The notes under the pieces: model-generated | The model's input: the letters and a program-made list of their open reading frames with translations, nothing else | What the model was told of the DNA's origin: nothing | Database searches by the model: none | From: Planctomycetota bacterium | GTDB taxonomy: Bacteria; Planctomycetota; B15-G4; SIAN01 | Length of the DNA stretch: 64,000 bases | Direction of reading: 5' to 3' | Assembly: GCA_028289345.1 (NCBI GenBank) | Contig: JANQQL010000025.1 | Span: forward strand, 62,001 to 126,000 | Shown here: positions 17,743-28,300 of the stretch, piece after piece | How positions within the stretch are numbered: the first letter of the stretch is position 1 | How the letters are laid out: every line of letters begins with the position of its first letter | Translations under genes and position numbers: made by a program

Positions 17743-18930
17743 CTACTCGCCCTCGACCAGGGGTTCGGCGGGGTGAAACTCCGGGGCAACCACGGCGATG
17801 TCGTAGCGAAAAACGAGAGTGCCGAGCGCTGGGGACGCCGCTCGATTCTGATCGCGATGGAACCACGGGCGGAGAGCTCTCAAGTCAAACACGAGCCAGG
17901 AGTCCTCGTTGCTGGTCTTGATCATGGATTTGGCGAAGGCTTGAGAGGTGACGTACAGGTGAAGGGAATCTCGGCCTTGTGATGCCGCGAGTTCCGCCGC
18001 GAGGTTGCCGACGTCGAGCTGATTGAGAGGACTGTAGCCCCTCCCACCGTGCATCGCCCCGAACTTGAGCACGGGCTTGATGGATTCCCGCTCCGCGATG
18101 GGAAGCGCTCGGCGGGACTCGTGAAAGTGATGCTTCATCCATTGAATGCGTCGGTGATTCGATGCGTAGTTCGCACCTTCCCGCCACTCGCGATAGATGC
18201 GGGCGGATTGACGAAGTTCGGCGAGGATCTCGAGCGCTTCCGGATCGGCATGCGCAAACGCGCGGTCGAGTTGGTCAAAGTCCTCCGCCTTCACTTCGTT
18301 GAGAAAGCCCCCTCGCTCGCCACTGGTGAGGAATTGCTCATACGCGCCCCACGCGCGCTCGAGCCAACCGGCGACGAGTTCCGCGGCTTCTGGTTCGTCG
18401 GCGTACTGTTCGAGTTGTTCCAAGAGGTAGCGGCCCGAGCCCGCGAACTCCTGATCCAATCCCCAAACCCGGTAGCCCTGAGCGACCGCGGCTCCCAGCA
18501 TCTGAGCTTCTTCTTTCCTTCCGAAGAACGGGAAGGTGAGCGGATAGCTTTCCAGGAACTCACGGAATGAGTCGACTCCGCCGTTCTCTGCCAGTTCGAC
18601 CAGGCGACGGGTGGAGACCGGTCCCACTTCGATCGCGAACACGTTGTAGCCCGCGGGCTGGAGAGCCTGAAGGAAGTGCTGAGTCAGCTGGGGAGTTTCG
18701 CGGTTGCCGTGGCTTTCCCCGATGACCAAGGCGCCCGCCTCGGCCGCGGCCTCGACCAGCCAGTCGACGCCGTCGCCTTGGGGTCCCTCGGCCGTCCACT
18801 CGAAGGACCGTCGGTTGGCTTCGAGAAGGGTTCGGACCGGGTTTTCGTCTTGGGGGACTGCTTTCGTTTCCTGCCATCCAGGGATCAAGGCGAGGAGAAG
18901 AAGGCAGGGGACACGGGGCGTGGTGCTCAT
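17743..18930 (-). CDS. Exported EreA/ChaN-like protein (Tiki-type fold)
   Basis: This is a 395-residue protein with a signal peptide, starting at the ATG at 18930 (AGAGG upstream; an ATG at 18957 is also open). The motif ALVIGESHGN early in the mature part, followed by VFAIEVGP and a later RIQWMKHHFH, matches the erythromycin-esterase/ChaN/Tiki grouping, in which a glutamate-histidine pair (ESHG) is part of the active or metal site. Family members hydrolyse esters, bind haem iron or cleave peptides; which applies here cannot be told. It converges with the glycoside-hydrolase-like gene (155 bases between stops). Confidence 0.65.
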   Translation of the reverse strand: MSTTPRVPCLLLLALIPGWQETKAVPQDENPVRTLLEANRRSFEWTAEGPQGDGVDWLVEAAAEAGALVIGESHGNRETPQLTQHFLQALQPAGYNVFAIEVGPVSTRRLVELAENGGVDSFREFLESYPLTFPFFGRKEEAQMLGAAVAQGYRVWGLDQEFAGSGRYLLEQLEQYADEPEAAELVAGWLERAWGAYEQFLTSGERGGFLNEVKAEDFDQLDRAFAHADPEALEILAELRQSARIYREWREGANYASNHRRIQWMKHHFHESRRALPIAERESIKPVLKFGAMHGGRGYSPLNQLDVGNLAAELAASQGRDSLHLYVTSQAFAKSMIKTSNEDSWLVFDLRALRPWFHRDQNRAASPALGTLVFRYDIAVVAPEFHPAEPLVEGE

Positions 18931-19440
18931 CGAGAGAGCCTCTTTGAAAGCAAGCATTGGTCACGAGTGTCGGCAGGCTCGATGGCGAGGCAAGCGCGCC
19001 GGTGGGCCGTCGCTGCCGACGAGCATCGTCCGCACTTGGAAAGCTACCAGGAGCGGAAGGACTTCCGTTCGGCAGACATGCCGAAAGTCGTGACTTCGAC
19101 CGATTCGCCGCGGACAAACGGCGTTCCGCATCCTCCCCGGGCCGTCACATTCGTGGCCCGCCAGACAGCCGTAAGCTGTCACCAGGAAGAGCTTTGACTC
19201 TGCCTCGCCACGACGATCGTTGATCCGTACGACGAACGGGGAAGGCGAGCGTCGTTCGTCATCGACTCGGCCCGAGCTTTGGTGATCGGGGTCATGGGTT
19301 GGATGCCCGGGGGGTCTCCAGGAACCCTTGGAGAGGTCTGGTTTTCGGCGTTTGGCGCACACAAGACTCGTCGACCGGCGATTCGAGGCTTGTCCGATCC
19401 GCCGAAGCGAGTTCGCCAGCGTCCCCCACGAGAACGCAAG
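18931..19440. other. Intergenic region, no gene recognised
   Basis: These 510 bases hold the promoter side of the EreA/ChaN-like gene and the region beyond the terminator of the metzincin-like gene. No protein-like frame or RNA was recognised. Confidence 0.45.
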
Positions 19441-19483
19441 CAAACGCCCTGCTCGCGAAACAACATTCTTCGCGAGCAGGGCG
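19441..19483 (-). terminator. Strong hairpin terminator of the metzincin-like gene
   Basis: A perfect 15-base-pair inverted repeat (19445-19459 with 19469-19483, nine-base loop) begins 20 bases after the stop of the minus-strand gene at 19503. On the minus strand the stem is followed by TTTGCTTG, a short U-rich tract. This fits an intrinsic terminator. Confidence 0.8.
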
Positions 19484-19502
19484 CCAACACGTCAGGAGGT
19501 GT

Positions 19503-21935
19503 TTACGGCAGGAAGTCGAGCTGGACCGCGTTCGAGAGGCCAACCCCTCGGATCTGCGCCGGGTCCGACAGCACGAACTGAAGGATCAGAGACAACGGAC
19601 CGATTCCTCCGGCGATGCCGTTGAGTTCGTACTCGCCGAGACTGTCGGTGGACATGGGGAGGGTGGCCACGAACGGCACGGGAACCAGCATGCCTCCCTT
19701 GAACGGCGTCGGATTGGCACTCAAGCCGAAGAGCAGAATCCCGTTGGTGGAAGCGGGGGCGTTGGTCAACAGCAGGTCCGCGGTCGTGCCGGTGGAAAGG
19801 TCACCGCCGCACACGCTCAGGAACGAGTTGCCGGGGCCGCCAAAGCCGAGGTCGGTCTGGCATGTGCCAACCAGGGGGAGGCCGCGACTGACGATCGTGG
19901 CCTTGGTGGTATCCGTCGAGGTCATGCCATCGGAGTCGGTGCCCTCCACGGTGATGGTGTGGACGCCGACGGACAGGGTCGAGACGGAGGTGTGACGACC
20001 GGTTCCGATGAGACCGTCCAGATTCGACGTCCATTGAACATCGGCACCGTCCAGGAGGGCTTGATCATCGATGTCCCAGGTCCCGGCGTGCAGAATCACC
20101 GTGGCACCCTGGAGGAAGTTCTTGCCGCTGTCCGGGGTCATCACGTGGATCTCCGGAGTCAGGACTGCCGACTCGATCGACGGAGCGAGGGCGAACGACG
20201 TCGAGCGAACCTTCGTGGTGTGCAGGCCGTCCGCAGCCATGACCTCGAAGAAGGCTTTGCCAGCGACGGGTGCGGGCAGCTCGGCGAGATCCACTTCGAA
20301 GCGGGTGAGCGGCAGGCTGGTCATGAGGGGAATCATGCGTTCCCCATCGGGGCTGTAGCAAAGGTAGTACTTGGTGGTGGATGAGGCTTCTGTTCCTACC
20401 CCGCCCCAATCCAGCGTCACCTTCGAATCCGTCAACAGTGGCTCCAGCGAAGAAGCGAACGCAACGCGCGGGCGCTGGACGCTGGCACGCAACTCAAAAG
20501 GTGCGACTTCGGCGTAGGCCGAGGTGTCAATCTGCAAACGGTCGATCCCTCGTCCGGAAGCACTCCCCGCAGGGATCACGAAAGAAAAGCCGATCAGGGG
20601 ATCTTGAGAGGCGCTGTCGCGATGGCCGGAGCAGTTTCCATCCACATTGGAGGTTTGCGAGAGGATCGGCATGTCGACAATGGTCTGCTCACCGGCAAAG
20701 GCCTTGATCCCCAGATTGCCCCGTCCGGGAGCCGCGGGCTTGGTGAGCGTGCCTCCTTCGAAAGTGAACACGTCGTAGAGTTCGACTTGTCCGGTCTCTC
20801 GGTGGACGGCACCACCGACATACAAGGTCGGTCCCCGATGGATCGCCTCGGCGGATTCGGTCTGGAAGACCGAGTTGTTGTAGAGATTCAGGTAGTTGGT
20901 TTCGCCGATCCATGCCTGGTTGGTCAGTAGGCCGGCGACCATGATGTCAAACAGGGTCTGATTCTTGATCACCGGCAAGGACTCGGTGATGTTCAGGTGG
21001 TTCTCGACGTCCACCCCGAAGTGTCCGGTGGTGCTACTGATGTGGAAGAAACCGAAGGTGTGCCCCATTTCGTGGGCATAGGTGCGTTGGTGACGGATGT
21101 TCTGAGTGTTGCCCATTCCCGCGACGCCAGGAAGCTGGGCCTGACCGTTGTAGGGCAGGCTGCCTGGGACCCAACCGTAGATGCGATCAGGACGCGGACT
21201 CATGAGGTTCAAATCGGCGTTCAGAGAACTGATCAGGGCACTGCCACTGCCTTGCACGGAGCTGGTCCAGAGCTTGCTCGGTGCGTCGGTTCGGCGATAC
21301 AGCAACTCACCACCCGGGAAACATCCCTGAATGAAGTTGTCACCGACCCCTGGTTTGATGAGATCGGGGTCGGGCAGGTTGGGAGTGCCACCGCCGCCGG
21401 GTCGAAGGTCGACCGGGCTGTACACGAAGTCGGCGACGTCCAGCGCTTCGAAGACGTGCGAGGTAGACGTGAAGAGGTTGTTGGTGGTGTCGGTCTCTGG
21501 CGTGAAGTTGGGCCCCATCGGGTTCACTTCCACTTCGAAGACCACATCGTTCGAGACGGGAGGAATGAAGATGAAGTTGAGCGTGTCATCTTCATTCGCG
21601 GGATTGGCGACAGTCGGGATCGGAATGGGGCCGTTGTCCGAGAACACCGGAGAGAACGAAGCTTCAATCCCATCGACGAACACGCGCAGGATGCCATCCG
21701 TGGGCGCCATCGGAGGGAACCCAGAAAGGTTGATCGTGGTTCGGACCATGGTGGAGCGGCCGCCGGTCAGCGGGGTGGTTCCGTTGATTTGCACACCTTG
21801 GTTGACCTCGATGCCGGACACGGTGAAGTCCACTTGCGCGATGGACGCCGAGGCGAACGAAATCAATGACGCCATTCCAAGCATTGCTCGTTTGACGAAA
21901 GATCGTGGCGGTCGTGGATGGGAGTCGGGTTCCAT
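19503..21935 (-). CDS. Secreted metzincin-like protein with Ig-like region and C-terminal NAVQ-tail domain
   Basis: This is an 810-residue exported protein. AAGGA precedes the ATG; the signal peptide ends near residue 34 (ASASIAQ). Residues 35-170 resemble a beta-sandwich. The metal site HEMGHTFGFFH (H288, E289, H292, G295, H298) fits the metzincin pattern HExxHxxGxxH exactly, and FDIMVAG about 44 residues on could supply the Met-turn. An Ig/PKD-like region follows (about 570-690, with GVHTITVEGTDSDGM). The last 110 residues form a domain ending GLSNAVQLDFLP, shared in its final motif with the products at 50068 and 52056. The protein may be a surface protease; activity is unproven. It is followed by a strong terminator. 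Confidence 0.8.
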   Translation of the reverse strand: MEPDSHPRPPRSFVKRAMLGMASLISFASASIAQVDFTVSGIEVNQGVQINGTTPLTGGRSTMVRTTINLSGFPPMAPTDGILRVFVDGIEASFSPVFSDNGPIPIPTVANPANEDDTLNFIFIPPVSNDVVFEVEVNPMGPNFTPETDTTNNLFTSTSHVFEALDVADFVYSPVDLRPGGGGTPNLPDPDLIKPGVGDNFIQGCFPGGELLYRRTDAPSKLWTSSVQGSGSALISSLNADLNLMSPRPDRIYGWVPGSLPYNGQAQLPGVAGMGNTQNIRHQRTYAHEMGHTFGFFHISSTTGHFGVDVENHLNITESLPVIKNQTLFDIMVAGLLTNQAWIGETNYLNLYNNSVFQTESAEAIHRGPTLYVGGAVHRETGQVELYDVFTFEGGTLTKPAAPGRGNLGIKAFAGEQTIVDMPILSQTSNVDGNCSGHRDSASQDPLIGFSFVIPAGSASGRGIDRLQIDTSAYAEVAPFELRASVQRPRVAFASSLEPLLTDSKVTLDWGGVGTEASSTTKYYLCYSPDGERMIPLMTSLPLTRFEVDLAELPAPVAGKAFFEVMAADGLHTTKVRSTSFALAPSIESAVLTPEIHVMTPDSGKNFLQGATVILHAGTWDIDDQALLDGADVQWTSNLDGLIGTGRHTSVSTLSVGVHTITVEGTDSDGMTSTDTTKATIVSRGLPLVGTCQTDLGFGGPGNSFLSVCGGDLSTGTTADLLLTNAPASTNGILLFGLSANPTPFKGGMLVPVPFVATLPMSTDSLGEYELNGIAGGIGPLSLILQFVLSDPAQIRGVGLSNAVQLDFLP

Positions 21936-22703
21936 GGGGGATCCTTGAGAGTTGGGAAAGGGAGACCGAGGGCTTGCGGTTCAGGGAGAAGTCCCGGTGG
22001 TCCAGTCCGGCCTGCGGACTCTCGACGAAACTTCCCCGAACTGCATGTGGTCCAGCACCCGCGAGCCGCGGGAGCCCTCTGGCCACCATCTTCTTCTAGG
22101 ACGTGGTCCAAGTTACTGGTTTCGTGCTCGCTATGCGAACCAGTCACTGAGACGTCCGGCAGCCCGCGAAGGGTTCGCCCAAAATCCGGGACGGGGCTCT
22201 CCCAGCTGTGTGCCTGCGGTTCTTCAGATCTCTCTTGCGAGCGACGCCGGGGCCGAACGGCGATTGAAGGGCCGAAGCGGCGCGTCCCAAGCGCGCATCG
22301 GCAAGGAGATCGGATGAGCACAGTCCTCCCGCCGATCCGTTTGACGTCCTCACCTCGGTTTCGCGCAGGCAAGATCAGCGTCGTGGTCCGGAAGAGGATT
22401 CAGGATCGATTCATGGCTCTCCGATCTGGTTGATCGAGCTCGTGGGTGACTGCAGCGGCGACGAAGACGTTGGCCGGTGTGTGGGTCAACATCGGGGTGA
22501 AGGTTGTCGGAAGGAGATCGCCGGTGTTCGGCCATTCCCTTCGAATGAGTGGCTCGGAAGTTGGTTCCAGGAAAGAACAGTGAGAGGCTTGTTCTGTGTT
22601 TGTTCGGCGATGACCGGGAATCCATCGGTTCCTTGGCAAGCAGTGGTCGCTCCTGAGCGACAGATCGCAGTTCCTCGACTTTGGCGGTATTGTCTTTCTT
22701 TGC
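21936..22703. other. Divergent intergenic region, no gene recognised
   Basis: This 768-base stretch is the longest gap in the window, between the metzincin-like gene and the SGNH/TPR gene. Frames on both strands were read and none gives a family-like protein with a plausible ribosome binding site. No RNA gene was recognised. Confidence 0.45.
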
Positions 22704-24185
22704 ATGACAATGGATCGCTCCACCGTCTGGAATCTCATTCGTCTGATTCTGAGCACGATTCTCGTATTCGAGTTCAGTCTCCAGGTCGTCTCATTGGTTG
22801 CCTGGTGGCGATTGCAAGATCCCACAGAAGATGCGACTGTTCCCCATTCGCGTGTCGTTCTGTGTGTGGGGGATTCGCATACCTACGGGACGGGAGCAAG
22901 CTCCCGCTCTTCCAGCTATCCGTCTGTGCTTCAAGAGATCCTGAATCGTCAGACTTCGCCGGGGGATTCGCAGTGGCGGGTGATCAATGCAGGCTGGCCC
23001 GGCGCGACCTCCGGTGCGACACTCCAGCGACTTTCCGGAAGGTTGAAAGAGCACGATCCCGACTACGTCTGTCTGCTGGTTGGCTTCAACAATTCGTGGA
23101 GCGACCGCGACATGAACGAGAAGCTTCCTGGTTTGACATTGGAGAACGTCGAAGTCATGGATGGATGGCGTTTCGAGTGGCGGACGGCACGGCTCTTGGG
23201 CGCGCTGCGTTCGCTGATTCGTGACCCCTCGACTTCCTTGGCTGTCGCCGACCAGGAGAGTGCCCCCGAGCTAGTCTCTCGAAGCGGACCTGCTCGTTAC
23301 GCGGAGTCCGCTCTGCCGCGGCGTCATCCGGTGATTCGAGGGCTGGTGAAGGCGGCGGAGCTGTGGGAAGGCAGCCGGGTGGAGGAAAGTCAGGCCACAC
23401 TCCGAGACCTGATTCCGCAGGTACACCAATCCGGAGACGCCATTGCGACGGATGGACTGGTACGCCTCTTCTTGATGCAGGGGTTCGCGGCCGAGGCGAT
23501 GAAGGAGGCACATCGGGGACTCGCGCGGTTCCCCGACTCGGCGCACTTGCGTTCCTCCATGGCGATTTGCGTGGCTCGGTCGGTGTCCGCCGCGGAGGCG
23601 ATCCCCTGGGCGAAAGAGGCGGTTTCTCTCGATCCAGATCATCCACGCTTTCATCGAGACTTGGCTCAGGTGTATCGACGCCACAAAGACATCGACGCTG
23701 CGTTCCGAGAAACCACCAAGGCGTTGGCCTTGGAGGAAGACTGGGAGGGAGCAGAAGATTCGTTTCGCAAGCACCTGGCCCAGGGCACGGTCGGCCCCGA
23801 AGCTCTCGCGGCGATTCTCGCGGAGCATGGCGAACGAAGGGATTTCCAGGCTCGTCTGAGTGACTTGTTCGACCGGTTGATGACTCTGTCAAACCAGGAG
23901 GAGGTCTTGAGAACTCATCTCGTTCATATGGTTGCCCTGGTCAGACTGTCCGGTGCGATCCCTCTGGTCATGACCTATGCTCGTCCGACCCAAGCGATGA
24001 GTCGCCCAGCGCGCCGCGCCGCACAACAAAGTGAGGGGGCGTTGATCGATCTGGCCGCGATGTTTCGCGAGTTGCTGCGAGACCGGGAGCCGAGGGACTT
24101 CTTTCAGCCCGATGGTCATCCGAACGACCGGACCTATTCGCTGATGGCCGAGCAAGTGGCCGCGACAATCCTTCGTCTGAATTGA
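22704..24185 (+). CDS. Membrane-anchored SGNH/GDSL hydrolase with TPR-like insertion
   Basis: This is a 493-residue protein. A transmembrane helix or uncleaved signal occupies about 10-34. The SGNH block I motif is VGDSH with S58, and the C-terminal catalytic pair is in DGHPND (D470, H472). The oxyanion-hole motif resembles VGFNNSW (around 130-136) instead of the usual GxND. Between these, about residues 210-390 are helical repeats of TPR type (AIPWAKEAVSLDPDHPRFH, then a second unit). The repeats thus interrupt the hydrolase fold. SGNH enzymes of this layout often act on acylated sugars or cell-wall polymers; the substrate is unknown. No Shine-Dalgarno sequence is visible; the ATG at 22710 is an alternative start. 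Confidence 0.78.
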   Translation: MTMDRSTVWNLIRLILSTILVFEFSLQVVSLVAWWRLQDPTEDATVPHSRVVLCVGDSHTYGTGASSRSSSYPSVLQEILNRQTSPGDSQWRVINAGWPGATSGATLQRLSGRLKEHDPDYVCLLVGFNNSWSDRDMNEKLPGLTLENVEVMDGWRFEWRTARLLGALRSLIRDPSTSLAVADQESAPELVSRSGPARYAESALPRRHPVIRGLVKAAELWEGSRVEESQATLRDLIPQVHQSGDAIATDGLVRLFLMQGFAAEAMKEAHRGLARFPDSAHLRSSMAICVARSVSAAEAIPWAKEAVSLDPDHPRFHRDLAQVYRRHKDIDAAFRETTKALALEEDWEGAEDSFRKHLAQGTVGPEALAAILAEHGERRDFQARLSDLFDRLMTLSNQEEVLRTHLVHMVALVRLSGAIPLVMTYARPTQAMSRPARRAAQQSEGALIDLAAMFRELLRDREPRDFFQPDGHPNDRTYSLMAEQVAATILRLN

Positions 24186-24408
24186 GCTGCCGAGGACCCC
24201 CCGATCGGCGATGCGTCGGCGGATCCCTCGGGTCCTGGAGGAACACGGGCGAGCTTCTTCCTAAGGGGAAGCGGCGGGCGGAGATCGAGTCCTCCTTTGA
24301 ATTGCGGATTCGGACGGCAGGATGGCTTTCGGATGGGCCGGCCTCTCGTCGGGGCTCCGTGAAGAGGCCGAGAGCCGGTGGTCCGATTGCCCAGGAAAGG
24401 TTTTGTCG

Positions 24409-25215
24409 ATGAAGCTGAGATCGTGCCTCGTGGTCGCCGGGTCCATTGCAGCGATCAGTGCAATGATCGTTGGATGCTCCAGTCCCTCTTCGCCGGCTCA
24501 AGCTGACCCCCAGTGGGTCGCGATCTTCGATGGCGACAGCTTGGACGGCTGGACTCCCAAGATTGCCGGGTTTGCGCTTGGCGAGAACTTCGCGGACACA
24601 TTTCGCGTGGAGGACGGGTTGCTCAAGGTTGCCTACGACGGCTACCAAGAGTTCGGGGATCGTTTCGGACACCTGTTCTACGACGAGGTTCTGTCCCACT
24701 ATCGCTTGCGTGTGGAGTATCGCTTTGTCGGAGACCAGATCCCCGGGGGACCCGGCTGGGCTTTGCGAAACAGTGGGGTGATGTTGCATGGTCAGGCGCC
24801 GGAGACCATGGGCAAGGACCAGTGGTTTCCGGTTTCCATCGAAGTTCAGTTCCTGGGAGGGGACGGCTCCCAAGAGCGGCCGACGGCAAACTTGTGTACC
24901 CCTGGTACTCACGTGGAGAAGAGCGGCGAACTCGTGACTCGACACTGCACGAATTCGTCGTCTCCGACCTTTCACGGCGAAGAGTGGGTCCTCGTGGAAG
25001 TCGAAGTTCAAGGCAGCGAGGTGATCCGCCATTTCGTCAACGGGCAAGAAGTACTCTTCTATGAGAAACCTCAGTTCGATCCGACGGATTCCGACGCCCA
25101 GTCTCTGATCCGCGGCGACAGCGTCCTGTTGGGAGCCGGCACCATTTCGCTGCAATCGGAAAGCCACCCCGTCGAGTTTCGGAAAGTGGAGCTACTCCGG
25201 CTGGACGGTCCATGA
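24409..25215 (+). CDS. DUF1080 (3-keto-disaccharide hydrolase-like) lipoprotein
   Basis: This is a 268-residue lipoprotein starting at the ATG at 24409 (AGGAAAGG upstream), with lipobox IVGC and C23 as the lipidated residue. The domain begins with WVAIFDGDSLDGWTP, the hallmark of DUF1080, followed by FRVEDGLLKV and a concanavalin-like beta-sandwich through VEFRKVELLRL. Members have been linked to hydrolysis of 3-keto-glycosides and are abundant in planctomycetes. The neighbouring PVC-type and ThuA genes belong to the same usual set. It converges on the giant redox gene. Confidence 0.88.
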   Translation: MKLRSCLVVAGSIAAISAMIVGCSSPSSPAQADPQWVAIFDGDSLDGWTPKIAGFALGENFADTFRVEDGLLKVAYDGYQEFGDRFGHLFYDEVLSHYRLRVEYRFVGDQIPGGPGWALRNSGVMLHGQAPETMGKDQWFPVSIEVQFLGGDGSQERPTANLCTPGTHVEKSGELVTRHCTNSSSPTFHGEEWVLVEVEVQGSEVIRHFVNGQEVLFYEKPQFDPTDSDAQSLIRGDSVLLGAGTISLQSESHPVEFRKVELLRLDGP

Positions 25216-25324
25216 GGGATTCCCTCCGCGCTCCGAATGATCCTTCGCGGCATGGCGGGGAGCGTTCGGTGAGCGACGTTTCGCCGATCCGTTCGCGATT
25301 CGCTCGGCACCTCGGTGAACTTGC

Positions 25325-25347
25325 GGTCAAGTCAACAAGCCTTGACC
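25325..25347. terminator. Small hairpin between convergent genes
   Basis: A perfect seven-base-pair inverted repeat (GGTCAAG with CTTGACC, nine-base loop) lies in the 179-base gap between the convergent DUF1080 and redox genes. No U-tract follows on either strand, so it is only a possible terminator. Confidence 0.3.
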
Positions 25348-25394
25348 CCTTGCCCCGTCCTTGTCTCGAGACCGTACCGGCTTTGCGGAGGACA

Positions 25395-28300
25395 TCATTT
25401 TGAGTCGCGACTGTGACTCGAGTTCCCCGCGATCTCCAAGTACCGGACGAGGTCGACAATGTCCTGCTCGGGGAAAGTCACGAGAAGTCCGGTTGGCATC
25501 GCGGAGAGAGAGCTCTTCTTACGATTGCGAATGAGGTCCTTGGCCACGACCTCGCGGACTTCTGGCTCTCGGAGATTGGGAAGAACCGTGACCGTTTGCG
25601 AGTCCTCGGCCACGACGCACCCGACGACTTGACGGCCCGATTTCAAGAACAGCACTTCGTTCTCGTAACCTTCGAGAATCGCCGACGAGGGGTCGAGAAG
25701 CTGACGAAGCAGCATCGGGCCCCGGTACTTGTCGGCAATGGAGTCGAGGTTCGGACCAGTGGAAGCTCCCTGACCATCTCGCCAGTGGCACTTTTGGCAG
25801 CCCGCTTGTTCGTAGACCGTCGCTCCTCGTTTCGGGGAGGCGGATTCTTGCCATCCGGGAACCCAGCGATCCGCAAAGTCCTCTTCGGTCCAGAGCTTGA
25901 TGAAGGAACGTGCCGGCGCTCCGGCTGTGGTGGCGGGGAAGGAATCGCTGGATCGCCCTTGTCCTTCTGGCATCACGCGCATGGTTCCGTTCATGACGCG
26001 CCAATGACCGGGAAAGGTGCAGACGAAGGGGTAGTCGCCGGGCTCCCGAGGGGCCGTGAAACGGAGGGTTTCCGCTTCGCCCGGAAGCAACAGATCGGTG
26101 GCCCACAAAACCTCGGGAAGGTCCGGAACGAACGCGTTTCGGGTTTCCGAGGTGTCGCCGCTGAGTTCCTCGGCAGCCATTCCGACCCGTTCCATGGTGT
26201 CGGGACGAGTGATCACCAAGTTGTGAGGCATGGCGTCGTTGTTCTGAAAAGTCAATTCGACCGGTTGTCCCGCCTCCACGGAGAGCTCTCGACGGTCGTA
26301 GCGCATCTCGTGGGGGATGGTTCCGATCACCACCTGAGAGCCGAGGAGCTGTTTCATTCGGACGACCCGGTCGCTGCTGAACTCGCCCGTGAGCGTGGCA
26401 CCACACCGCAAACCGGCTTCCAGGAGCAAGGAGGTTTCCGGGGTCGTGCGCTGGAGCTCCGACTGAGATTCCACTTGGCCAACGATGGCCTGGACGAGCC
26501 GCCCGAGCGTCTCAGGACTTGCGTTGGCCGTTGGAAGCTCATGCAACAATGCACTCACCTCCATCAAAAGTTCCCCACGGCGTACGAGTGGCAGAATCAA
26601 CTCCAACGATTCATCGATCGATTCCGGAACATGGCAGAGAGCCTGGAGCGCGGCTCGGCGAAGCGGATCTTGGCGAACGATGACTAGGTCGTCGGAACGC
26701 AGCGGTCGCCGGGGAAAGCCCGGTCCCTTCCACTCGAGTGCCAGCCCCTCGTCTCCCCCTTGCTCATAGAAGCCAAGCTGGAAGTCATGAAGTCCTGCAG
26801 AAAGTTCGATCCTTCCCGATCGCTCCACCATTCCGTGGTCGCCGTCGTTGTCGACCACAGTGTTCCCAGAGATGTTGAGCACCGACCCATCATCCGAAGT
26901 GAGGAAGAACTCGTAGGCCCCCGCCTCAGGGCAGCGGAATGCTCCCTCGAACAACACACCGAAGGCTTCGGCTTTGTCATCGGGGGGAATGTCCAGGGTG
27001 ATTCCGCTGACCAATCCTTCCCACTGGGCCGTGCGCGAAGCGAAGGAAGGTGGCTGCGCGCTGGAGAATCTTTCGGGGAAGTAGGAGGCATGGGCGCCGG
27101 GCCTTCGCTGGAGGGTTTCACTCTGTTCGAGAATGGGCCGAACGAGCGTTGTCAAGGGCGTGCGATCAAAGGCCGTCGGCAAGTAGCGAGTGGCTCGGAG
27201 AAGTGCTTCCAGAAGGTGAGGCTGATCCTGGAAGCGCTGCCAGACGCGAGTCAGGTTGCCCTCTCGGCGAGCGAGTGCGGCCATCCCGATGGCGCGCGTC
27301 GTCGGGTGCTCTCCTTGGACGAGGGGTTCGAGCTCCTTGGTTGGAAGCTCGGTGCGCTTCCACTCGTGATGAAACATGCGACCGAATTGCTCGAGAAGAT
27401 GTCCTCGATGGGAGTTCTCCTTCCCGTCCTGTTCGACGATCGCGTCTCGAAGCACTCCCGCGACCGCACCACCGTTCGACCGGGCGATCCGTCGAGCATT
27501 CTCCCACCGAGCACTCTCGGACACTCGAGGATGGGCCAAGATGGCGCGCCAGACCGTGGGATGCCCCGGAATCTCGAGAAGCTCGTCCTCCGTGAGCCGC
27601 GGGACCAAGCAACTCATGGCGGTTTCGGTTCCGACGGAGAATCTTTGGCCACGCTTCAACATCGGTTTCCAAACCCTGTCCAAGGTTCGGAGCGCCTCCT
27701 CGATGGCGTAGTCGAGGAATCGATCCCGAGGCCGGGACCATGCGTGCAAGACGGTGTCGATCGCCGCCAAGTCCTCGCCGTGACTGGCCACGACGACCGC
27801 TTCCAATCGCACCCGCGGGTGGGGATCTTGGGCCATTCTCACCAGCCAGTCGTCGCTTTCGCGAAGAACAGATCCGTGATCGCGCAACCCGCGGGTGGCT
27901 GCGGCTCGCACTCGCGCATCCTCTGAATTGAGCAAGTGCGCGAACAGTTCGGGGTCCACGGACCGATGTTGTTGCAGAACCCAGAACGCTTCCAGCAGTC
28001 CATGTTCCGCATCTTCAACGTGTTGTTGGAGCGGCCACCAGGACTCGACAGCCGCGGCGACGGAAGAGGAGTCGTGCTTCGATAGCTCGGTTCGGGCTCG
28101 CGCTCTGACTCGGTTTTCGGGGTGCCGAAGATGGTCGAGGAGTTCGGTCACCGAGAGCGACTCGATGGACGTTGAGGCGGGCAGTTCTCGATCGGTCCTC
28201 CGCACCCGGTAAACGCGTCCGTGGACTTGGTCGCGGTTGGGGTCGCGGAGGTGATGCTGCATGTGGCCAATGATCGGATTGGACCAATCCAGAAAGTACA

